Assembly (NCBI GenBank): GCA_051867615.1
Contig: JBJDYU010000006.1
Span: 1-22,346 of the forward strand
Direction: 5' to 3'
DNA: 22,346 nt
Source: RGIG5472 sp051867615
GTDB taxonomy: Bacteria > Bacillota > Clostridia > Oscillospirales > Oscillospiraceae
How positions within the stretch are numbered: position 1 is the stretch's first letter; the number at the start of each line of letters is the position of its first letter. Positions 16,299 to 22,346 of the stretch are shown here, one piece after another. The notes under the pieces are model-generated. The model saw only the letters and a program-made list of their open reading frames with translations. It was not told where the DNA came from and searched no databases. A program made the translations under genes and the position numbers.

Positions 16299-16325
16299 AA
16301 ATCAACAGAAAGGACGTTTGAAAGC

Positions 16326-16595
16326 ATGAAGGAACCTAAAATTACGGTCAGAGCGAATGCAAACGAGTATCAGGAAATCCGCAGACGGGCGGAGGCCGCA
16401 AATATGAGCGTGAACCGTTACCTGATCGAAGCCGCCCTCCGTCCCATGCCCGGCAATGACAAACAGCTGAGCGCCCTGATGGGGCAGCTGTGCAGCCTGG
16501 AGCTCTGCGTGCAGAGAGCAGCGGAACTGCACAGCCTGAAAAAGGATGTTAACAACTGGAGACAGATGACCATGCGTCTCATGGAGGGCAACTGA
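16326..16595 (+). CDS. mobC: MobC-like relaxosome accessory protein
   Basis: The protein has 89 aa. The N-terminus is a ribbon-helix-helix-like DNA-binding unit (KITVRANANEYQEIRRRAEAA followed by MSVNRYLIEAAL), as in MobC/MbeC-type plasmid mobilisation proteins. The C-terminal half is a helix with two Cys. It should bind oriT and help the relaxase open the strands. It starts behind AAAGGA, is followed by the relaxase gene 1 nt after its stop, and sits next to the repeat-rich candidate oriT. The length is typical of the short Firmicutes versions. Confidence 0.75.
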   Translation: MKEPKITVRANANEYQEIRRRAEAANMSVNRYLIEAALRPMPGNDKQLSALMGQLCSLELCVQRAAELHSLKKDVNNWRQMTMRLMEGN

Positions 16596-16596
16596 C

Positions 16597-17148
16597 ATGG
16601 CGCAGATAAAATTCATTACCGAGAACGCGCCCGACAGCCCCTATGAGACCAAGTACCGGGATGACGGGGCCGTTTGGGATGTGATCGACTATATTTTTAA
16701 TGAGGAAAAGACCTGCGGCTATATCGGCGGCTGGGCGGTGGACCCGGCCTATGCCCCGTATGAGATGGCGCTTACGGCGAAGCTGTTCCACAATGATAAA
16801 GGCGTCCGTCTCCGGCACTGGACGGTTACATTTGAAGAACAGGAGCTTTGCCGGCTTGAGAGCAGTCTCGGCTGTAACCGCGTAATGGCGGTGTACCGCC
16901 TGGGCCGTATGCTTTCCGCGTATTACGCAAACCGGTATCAGATCGTGTTTGCGGTCCACTGCGGTGCGCGGCCGCACCTGCATATTGTGATGAATACCGT
17001 CTCCTATGTGGACGGAAAGAAGTTTTCCGGAAACAGAACGGAGTACTATCACTACGAGAAATACGTCAGAGACGTGGCCCGCCGGTATGGGTTTCCGATC
17101 TATATCGTGAAAGACCATGTGGCAACGAAATATTGCCATTCGTATTGA
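16597..17148 (+). CDS. Short MOBP-type relaxase (mobilisation nuclease)
   Basis: The protein has 183 aa. It has motif I VIDYIFNEEKT (29-39) with likely catalytic Tyr32, the RHWTVTFEEQE segment (73-83), and the metal-binding three-His motif in HCGARPHLHIVMNT (His121, His127, His129, with Asn133). These match VirD2/MobA-like relaxases, which nick oriT and stay bound to the 5' end. Typical MOBP relaxases have 300-600 aa; this one consists of little more than the catalytic core, with no helicase, primase or long C-terminal domain. It starts 1 nt after mobC with GGAGGG upstream. Either it is a minimal natural relaxase of a mobilisable element that borrows other transfer functions, or its C-terminus has been lost. 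The motifs needed for nicking appear intact. Confidence 0.75.
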   Translation: MAQIKFITENAPDSPYETKYRDDGAVWDVIDYIFNEEKTCGYIGGWAVDPAYAPYEMALTAKLFHNDKGVRLRHWTVTFEEQELCRLESSLGCNRVMAVYRLGRMLSAYYANRYQIVFAVHCGARPHLHIVMNTVSYVDGKKFSGNRTEYYHYEKYVRDVARRYGFPIYIVKDHVATKYCHSY

Positions 17149-17154
17149 GCGCGG

Positions 17155-17180
17155 GCTATACCATATTAATATGGTATAGC
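17155..17180. repeat. 26-bp perfect palindrome
   Basis: GCTATACCATATT at 17155-17167 is followed directly by its exact reverse complement to 17180, with no spacer. It lies 6 bases after the relaxase stop. As RNA it could act as a weak terminator; as DNA it resembles an operator for a dimeric protein or a cruciform-forming site. Confidence 0.7.
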
Positions 17181-17315
17181 TGGCCGCTATGGGCGGACGG
17201 ACGCAGCGCGTTGGCCCTGTTCAACCAGTCCGCTGTTTTACGGAATCTGGCGGTTTGTGCGAGAGACCCGATAAATCCGGGAAACGGACAAAGTATAAGA
17301 AATATGGCAGGGCCC

Positions 17316-17345
17316 TTGTCAAACAGGCTCCCTTTTCATTATAAT
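17316..17345 (+). promoter_or_regulatory. Promoter for the 569-aa protein gene
   Basis: TTGTCA (17316-17321), an 18-base spacer and a perfect TATAAT (17340-17345) lie just upstream of the ATG at 17368. The predicted transcript starts around 17352, giving a very short leader that still includes the AAGGGGGG ribosome binding site. Confidence 0.6.
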
Positions 17346-17367
17346 TTTTGCCATAAGAAGGGGGGTC

Positions 17368-19077
17368 ATGGATATGGAGTCTGAGAGAAACGAGAAGGGT
17401 CAATTTGAATGGCTTTGCGGGAACGGCCCTGTTTTTCCCATCGACTACACGCAGAGGAGCTTTGCGGAATATTTGGGCGGAGATCCGCGTCTGGTCAAGC
17501 GGTATCTGGTGGCGCACCCCTTCTTTCGGGATATCCTGCAGGAGCAGTTTTGCGGAAGTCAGAGGGCGGCGCAGCTACCGGAGCGCTCTGATAACGCGCC
17601 TGTGTCTATTCCGGTGGAGAGCGCGGTGTTTTTTGACTGTTTTTATGCCTTGGTGACAGGCGAGAAGTATCACGCAGCATTCTGCTCCGGAAGGGATAAT
17701 ATTCCGAAAGAAAAAATGGCGCAGTTTATCCATGACCTGTGTCAGGAGCTCCGATTAAAAATTGAAGATGACTCCGTTAAAGGAAATCCATATTGCCGCC
17801 ATGCGCTGTATGAAAACCGGACTTTCCGGAAAGAGATCCTGTCTGACCTCTGGGAGCGGGAACTCGATAAGCGGAGTCAAAAGATCCGGGAATTATCCAA
17901 AACCGCCACAATGGAGGCGCAGCTGAACGTGCTGATGGACTGCGTCCTGTGCCTGGACCGAAATATCCTGAATCTCAGCCTTGCAGTGGAGGAGAACATC
18001 GCTCCGTCGGGCGAGGATGCCATTCGGAGCCTGCTGCTGGATCTGCTGCAGAGGGAAAGGGAGACAGGAACATCTGCGTTTGCTTCCTACCTGGTGGATG
18101 ACATTGCGCTGCAAAGCGGAGCTATGGGAGCGAAAGCAAGCACGCTGCAGGAGGCGTTCATCGCGTTGTCTGATTCTCCGGCCAGCAGGAAAAATAGCCG
18201 GGAAGACTTAAAAAACTTGAAAAAGTGTGCGCGGCAGAGCTATCTGGGATACCTGGACGACAAAGGGGAGGAACAAGGATTTGAGCGGCAGTATCGATCG
18301 GCGGACCAGTATTTGCACGTCCGGAATACCGGGGTACAAAAAGAACTTCTGCAAAGGCTCGTTACGGAACGATGCAAGCGATATTGGATACCTGTTTTGG
18401 CCCAGTGCCGGTTCGAGCCGGATTGCAGTATGTCTCCCATCGGCGAAGAATTTTCATCCCTCAGATATGCTGCGCAGCTGGTGGACCACCTAGTTTCCAC
18501 CGCACTGTATCCCTGCCGTCATCAGTATGCGGATACCATTCGCCTGTCTTCCTATTTTCATATGGCGGCATGCTTCGCTGCGCAGAACGATGCCCATACA
18601 CGATGTGTATTGAAACAAGTAGGGGAAACCTTGGACTATGACCCCATAGCGGTAAGGTGCCCGATTGTGGAACCGAAGGACAATTCGACATTTCTGGATA
18701 CGGTAGAGTTTTCTAAGATGTTTTCCTGTGCCTGGAAGAATATATATGGCGAAGACGTCTTTGATCCGGAGACAAAACACTTCCTTGACCCGGAGCAGAC
18801 GGCACGCAGAATTTATAAGGATGGACGTGACAGCGCGGCATACTTTGGCCGCGAGCAGTATTTCCCATTCGCGCTGAAGGGTGTTCAAAAAATGATGTCC
18901 ATTTATGAAGAGATCATCTCGTATCCCGAGCGATTCTACGCATATACGAAATTACTGAACTTTGTGCCTGAACTGCTGATCTTTGCACTCATGAATGTAT
19001 TCCGGCGGGAGGCGGAAGTGAGAATCCGCCAGATCACCGATTATATCGGACTGCTTTTCCCCTCCTGCGCCGAATAA
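17368..19077 (+). CDS. 569-aa protein of unknown function
   Basis: The start at 17368 (or the in-frame ATG at 17374) lies behind AAGGGGGGT. I do not recognise the family. The protein is soluble-looking, largely helical, with no signal peptide or membrane segment and no P-loop. It has many Cys and Tyr residues, including a CVLCLDRN segment near 191-198 and CAARQS/SYLGYLDD-type segments near 290. The gene stands alone, with its own promoter and a terminator at 19153-19190. Its GC content and codon use are visibly lower than those of its flanks, as judged by eye, which suggests it is cargo with a separate history. It could be an orphan defence or regulatory protein of the mobile element, but nothing in the sequence proves this. 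Confidence 0.65.
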   Translation: MDMESERNEKGQFEWLCGNGPVFPIDYTQRSFAEYLGGDPRLVKRYLVAHPFFRDILQEQFCGSQRAAQLPERSDNAPVSIPVESAVFFDCFYALVTGEKYHAAFCSGRDNIPKEKMAQFIHDLCQELRLKIEDDSVKGNPYCRHALYENRTFRKEILSDLWERELDKRSQKIRELSKTATMEAQLNVLMDCVLCLDRNILNLSLAVEENIAPSGEDAIRSLLLDLLQRERETGTSAFASYLVDDIALQSGAMGAKASTLQEAFIALSDSPASRKNSREDLKNLKKCARQSYLGYLDDKGEEQGFERQYRSADQYLHVRNTGVQKELLQRLVTERCKRYWIPVLAQCRFEPDCSMSPIGEEFSSLRYAAQLVDHLVSTALYPCRHQYADTIRLSSYFHMAACFAAQNDAHTRCVLKQVGETLDYDPIAVRCPIVEPKDNSTFLDTVEFSKMFSCAWKNIYGEDVFDPETKHFLDPEQTARRIYKDGRDSAAYFGREQYFPFALKGVQKMMSIYEEIISYPERFYAYTKLLNFVPELLIFALMNVFRREAEVRIRQITDYIGLLFPSCAE

Positions 19078-19152
19078 TATGCGCACAAAGCCCCGCGGTT
19101 GGCGGATGGTCGTAAAACAGTAAAATTAAAAAGGAAAAACCATTGCTTTGAG

Positions 19153-19190
19153 GGAGACGGCGTGACTTCGGCCACGCCGTTTCCTTTTTT
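19153..19190 (+). terminator. Rho-independent terminator after the 569-aa gene
   Basis: A stem of about 12 bp (19153-19164 with 19173-19184, one G-U pair, core ACGGCGTG/CACGCCGT) with an 8-base loop is followed by TTTTTT. It is a strong, classical terminator about 75 bases after the stop codon. Confidence 0.75.
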
Positions 19191-19191
19191 G

Positions 19192-19481
19192 TCAGCTTTC
19201 TTAGCGGAGTAGGACAAAGTGGTACAAGGGATGCGGTCCCTTGTGCGGAAGAATGCTTTTTTGCATATTTGTTGCGGACAGAGCATCTCGAAGCAGCGCC
19301 GTCGCATATCCCGGCAAAAAGAGGCGTAGACAACCTGTCGGGCTGTCCACGCCTTTGCATCGGGTATATGGGATTGCCGCCACGTCCCAGGGGAATACAA
19401 GGGACCTGCTGTTCGCCGGCATTCTCTTTCGGCGAATAGAGATCATGGACCGTCGGGGATTGCCCGGGGCCACAGCCGGGC
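19192..19481. other. Non-coding stretch with hairpins
   Basis: I see no credible gene here. Two hairpins stand out: ACAAGGGA/TCCCTTGT (19224-19231 with 19237-19244), and a longer stem of about 13 bp with one mismatch (19320-19332 with 19344-19356, GGCGT/ACGCC core). Either could be part of a small RNA or a terminator, but no promoter was found. Confidence 0.3.
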
Positions 19482-20015
19482 TTAAAAATATTCCCACAGG
19501 AGGTCCTTTGCCCTTTTCCGTGCATCCTTATCTTCCTTCTGTGCGGCGGCTTTTTGAAAGTGCGCCCTGGCTTTGGCTTGGTACGCCGTCCGGGCCTCGC
19601 AGAACAGCTCCTCGGCCTGCTTGCGTGACAGGGCTTTCACCTCCGGGGAGAGGGCAGGTTTCAGTTCCGGCTTCGATGGGATGATGACATACGGTCTCTG
19701 CGGCTGATTCCGCGTTCTCTTCTCATCCTCGAACGCGTTCAGACCTTGTGCAGGACGTCGAAGTCAATGTGGCTACGCTTCTCTCCGCCGCTCTGCGAAG
19801 CGGGGTTCCGCCACGCCAGCACGTAGCCTGGTACATCAGCCGGCTCCACCGTGATGTACCCCCGTCTTACGAGCGTCTGCCTGATAGCGGGGCTTGGCGC
19901 TCCTCCTCCTTTTTTGGCGATGCGATTTTTAAACTTAATGCATCGATTAGTGAATCGCGTATGAGGCTGCGGTATACTGAGTGCAGCAAGGACAGCTGCG
20001 AGATTTTTGACGCAT
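19482..20015 (-). pseudogene. Broken minus-strand gene of unknown function
   Basis: Two coding-like stretches follow each other on the minus strand in different frames. The upstream one (about 19957 to 19741) contains IKFKNRIAKKGGG, PAIRQTLVRRGYITVEPADV and HIDFDVLHKV before a stop. The downstream one (about 19745 to 19482) continues with GLNAFEDEKR, PYVIIPSKPELKPALSPEVK and a Lys/Ala-rich helix, then KDLLWEYF and the stop. A single base change in length at about 19741-19748 would join them. No ATG, GTG or TTG opens the first stretch; an ATG at 20018 is in another frame, so a second frameshift or a lost start is likely. The joined product would be about 155-175 aa, basic, with a helical C-terminus. 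The family is not recognised. Confidence 0.4.
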
Positions 20016-20020
20016 CATCC

Positions 20021-20049
20021 TGATTTTGAGGGATTTGAGGTCAAAATCA
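20021..20049. repeat. 9-bp inverted repeat upstream of the 601-aa gene
   Basis: TGATTTTGA (20021-20029) and its complement (20041-20049) are separated by 11 bases, about 40 bases before the start codon at 20091. The position fits an operator or leader hairpin for the following operon. Confidence 0.5.
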
Positions 20050-20090
20050 GACCGCTTTGCCTAATTTTCTAGCAGCAGGAGGAAGCCCAT

Positions 20091-21896
20091 ATGCCCAACG
20101 ATAATGGCTACAGTCTCTACCCTAATACGCCCTATGTCCAACCCCTCGTCCCGTTCTATGTCCCAGCAATCCCGCCTGACGTACTTCAATATTTGGCGGC
20201 TCTCGAGGCCGAAGGCCGTCGTCTCGCCGTGGAAAACGAGCGGCAGCGACAGCAGCTGCAGGCGAAGGTGCTGCGGGAGGAGGCGTACGCCACCGCTGTG
20301 ACGGCCAACCAGCGAACCTGGACCGTAACGGAGAGCAACAGGCTGGTGGAGCTGCTGAACGCGGCGCTGACTTCCGCGGTCCGGGTGGAGCCCCGGGGAC
20401 CGGAGGAACACCCAGCGTATTATGTGCTTTGCTTCAGTGGCAAAGGCGCGCCGGTCGTTTTAGACGAACCCTCTTACCTCGATGACCGCCGCCTTCTCCA
20501 CTCGCTTCAGATTGGCGGGGTCGGAGTTACGATCCGGCGGTCCACCCGTACCACGGCTGCGCTCCTACGCCAATGCATTTCTGAAAAACTATCCACCTTT
20601 TACGCGGACTACTACGCCGGGTGGCAGCTGACGGAACAGGGCCCCGCCTTTCTGCGTTTCCAGGCGTTTTCATCCCATCAGACGGAGAATTTTCTGGAAC
20701 TGGCCCACTCGGCGGAGGAGATCTCTCCGGCCGCCTCCGCTGTGGCGGCGGAGCGGCTGGCCCGGACGTTTCAGGCGATCCGTGCGCCGGCACTGCGGTG
20801 GCTGCTGTTCGGCTGGTTTCACGCGGCGTTCCTGTTCTCCCTGCTGGAAAGCGCGGGCTGCGCGCTGCCGCTGGGGCTTTCCCTCTATGTCGGAGAGCCG
20901 GCGCTGATGGATTGGCTCCGGCAACTGTTCTGCTGGTATGAGGATGAGCCCATTAACCTGGACGGCCGACCCGCGGAGTTCCTCCGCGCCATGTGGAGCC
21001 GCAAGGACCAGCCGGCGGTGGTCATCGACCACCACCAGACTAGGAATTCCTCCGGTAATGCGGCGCTGCTCGAGGAGATATTATCCACCGGGAAGGTGCC
21101 GTGGAAGCAGGGCCGCAGGGAGACAGTGGTACCCCTGCGCGCTCCGGTGGTGGTCCTCAGCGACACGATTTCCTCCCTGTGCTGCTCTCCGGGGCTTGTG
21201 ACGCTGGATATCCAGGCGGCGGATTTTGGCTTGGAGTCCTGCAGACAGTACTCCGAGCAACCGCCGGTGCAGCAGGACTACCTCTTGGCGCTGGCCTCGT
21301 TTACTGCGTCGCACTGGCCGGAGCTGCAGCAGGCGCTGCGGAGAGGCCGTGCGCAGGCCATGACCCTGACGGGCGTGGAAGAGAGGGCCCTCCTCTCCAC
21401 CGCCGGGACGCTTCTTGGCGCAGTGGACTTTGCGGCTGCCTTCTTCCGCTTCTGCGGCGTGGAAAGTCCTTTCGCCCCGGCGGAGGGGGAGGTCGCGGCG
21501 GAAGCCATCGGGGAACTGCTCAGCCATGCAGCTGCGAACGCTTCCGGCATGGACGTCGCAGGGCAGTTCTGCCAACTGGCCCGGCGCTGCCTCGCTGACG
21601 GTGTGTTTTATGTCTGCGACGCGGATCGGGACGATTCCGACGGCGAAAAACCAGTGGTCTACCGGGTCCGGGGCGATTACGGCTTTCCTACGGAGGCTTT
21701 CCGCCTCCTCTGCCGGCGCATGACCCAGAGCGCGCCGGTGATTGTCCGGGCACTGGCGGAAGCGGGTCTCCTGCAGGGGAAACGGACCAATGCCACTACC
21801 GCACAGACCCGGATCCCCGTTACGGGAGTCCACGGCGTTTCCCGGTGGCTAGGGGTTTACCGCATCGCCCGGGAGGATATTTTGGGCGAAATTTGA
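20091..21896 (+). CDS. 601-aa protein, possible degenerate DUF927/helicase-like ATPase
   Basis: The ATG at 20091 is preceded by CAGGAGGA. The N-terminus is Pro/Tyr-rich, followed by a coiled coil (about 36-66, LAALEAEGRRLAVENERQRQQL). The middle contains a stretch (about 236-290) beginning ALRWLLFGWFHAAFLFSLL, whose pattern recalls the segment before the P-loop in DUF927-type and phage/plasmid helicase proteins. Where Walker A would be, the sequence reads LYVGEPALMDWLRQL, without GxxGxGKT. Later segments QPAVVIDHH (about 310) and VVVLSDT (about 360) resemble Walker B and sensor strands. I infer a catalytically dead or divergent ATPase, with low certainty. The next gene, 18 nt downstream, is a HerA/VirB4-like ATPase, so the pair may act together in DNA transfer or replication. 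Confidence 0.5.
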   Translation: MPNDNGYSLYPNTPYVQPLVPFYVPAIPPDVLQYLAALEAEGRRLAVENERQRQQLQAKVLREEAYATAVTANQRTWTVTESNRLVELLNAALTSAVRVEPRGPEEHPAYYVLCFSGKGAPVVLDEPSYLDDRRLLHSLQIGGVGVTIRRSTRTTAALLRQCISEKLSTFYADYYAGWQLTEQGPAFLRFQAFSSHQTENFLELAHSAEEISPAASAVAAERLARTFQAIRAPALRWLLFGWFHAAFLFSLLESAGCALPLGLSLYVGEPALMDWLRQLFCWYEDEPINLDGRPAEFLRAMWSRKDQPAVVIDHHQTRNSSGNAALLEEILSTGKVPWKQGRRETVVPLRAPVVVLSDTISSLCCSPGLVTLDIQAADFGLESCRQYSEQPPVQQDYLLALASFTASHWPELQQALRRGRAQAMTLTGVEERALLSTAGTLLGAVDFAAAFFRFCGVESPFAPAEGEVAAEAIGELLSHAAANASGMDVAGQFCQLARRCLADGVFYVCDADRDDSDGEKPVVYRVRGDYGFPTEAFRLLCRRMTQSAPVIVRALAEAGLLQGKRTNATTAQTRIPVTGVHGVSRWLGVYRIAREDILGEI

Positions 21897-21914
21897 TAGG
21901 AGAGGAGAACGAAG

Positions 21915-22346
21915 ATGGAACTGATTTTTGGTTACTGGGGGGACGGCACGGCCATCACCTCCGCCGGAGCGGAGAATCCCCACGTCTTTTTCGACGGCAT
22001 CAGCGGCTCCGGGAAGAGCTTTGCGCTGAAGCGGCTGGCGGAACAGGCGGTGCGCCAGGGCGCGCTGGTCACCGCTTTCGACTATACCGGCGACTTCGGC
22101 GCGTATGAGCCGCCGGAGGATCTGACGCTGCGGCGGATGGACGTCATGGGAGGAGAGCTTCGGATTAATCCGCTGGCTCCTGCGCCCGGCATATCGGCCT
22201 TCACCCGTGCGCAGCGGCTGGTAAACCTGCTGCTGGCGGCGTACCGCCTGGGAAACCGGGCCTGCATTGACCTGCAGAATGCCGCCTGCGGGTACCTGCG
22301 GACCTGCACGGGAACGCCCGACGTGGCCGGGCTGATCGAGTACATC
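21915..22346 (+). CDS. HerA/VirB4-like ATPase, N-terminal part (cut by window end)
   Basis: The first 144 residues are visible; the gene runs off the window. AGGAGAGGAG precedes the ATG. After a short lead-in (NPHVFFDG) comes a Walker A motif GISGSGKSF (36-44), then VTAFDYTGDFGAY, and LRINPLAPA, an order typical of HerA/FtsK-superfamily ATPases such as VirB4, TraG or DUF87 proteins. These hexameric motors pump DNA or power secretion in conjugation. The Walker B and C-terminal parts are outside the window, so the exact subfamily is open. It shares an operon with the 601-aa protein. Confidence 0.65.
   Translation, partial: MELIFGYWGDGTAITSAGAENPHVFFDGISGSGKSFALKRLAEQAVRQGALVTAFDYTGDFGAYEPPEDLTLRRMDVMGGELRINPLAPAPGISAFTRAQRLVNLLLAAYRLGNRACIDLQNAACGYLRTCTGTPDVAGLIEYI

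Noticed and set aside
17133..17384. 83-codon plus-strand ORF between the relaxase and the 569-aa gene
   Set aside because: It overlaps the relaxase end, the palindrome and the promoter, and has no ribosome binding site.
19034..19525. Minus-strand ORFs over the terminator region (163, 119 and 98 codons)
   Set aside because: They run through the terminator of the 569-aa gene, show no family features, and overlap one another in different frames.

Overview
The window looks like accessory DNA of a high-GC Gram-positive gut anaerobe, most likely a clostridial Firmicute of the Oscillospiraceae type. I infer this from strong AGGAGG ribosome binding sites, TTG/GTG starts, three S-layer-homology (SLH) repeats on a surface protein, a Clostridia-type IS66 fragment and phage tail gene, and a mobilisation module (MobC-like protein, MOBP-type relaxase, serine recombinase, DUF3846 protein). 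No rRNA, tRNA or CRISPR array was seen.

Region 1 (1-2223) is a junkyard. A truncated IS66 TnpA gene collides tail to tail with a phage baseplate (BppU-like) gene on the minus strand, followed by frameshifted phage-like debris. Region 2 (2224-12569) is the most interesting. A good promoter drives a giant secreted SLH/fibro-slime surface protein (about 2553 aa). Two bases after its stop comes an 80-aa Cys-containing peptide, then a terminator/attenuator hairpin, an HPr-kinase-like P-loop protein and a radical SAM/SPASM enzyme that overlap by 8 nt. This has the layout of a peptide-modification (RiPP-like) locus with a precursor, a kinase-like enzyme and a radical SAM maturase, attached to an S-layer adhesin. 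No exporter or obvious PqqD-type recognition domain is visible.

Region 3 (12570-17180) is a mobile-element module: a zinc-ribbon amidoligase, a class II glutamine amidotransferase and a DUF3846 protein in tight succession. A 54-aa ORF with three copies of a 10-bp motif follows, then a serine recombinase, two tiny membrane peptides, a region rich in inverted repeats that is a candidate oriT, a MobC-like protein and a very short relaxase. The amidoligase and amidotransferase could work together, with the amidotransferase releasing ammonia or amines from glutamine and the ligase forming an amide bond. The mob genes would make the element transferable in trans.

Region 4 (17181-19190) is a 569-aa protein of unknown function with its own promoter, its own terminator and lower GC than its neighbours. 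Region 5 (19191-20090) is about 900 bp without an intact gene. It holds hairpins and a minus-strand pseudogene broken by frameshift. Region 6 (20091-22346) is a two-gene operon: a 601-aa protein of unknown function with a possible degenerate ATPase core, and a HerA/VirB4-like ATPase cut by the window end, which suggests conjugation or DNA-translocation functions continue beyond the window.
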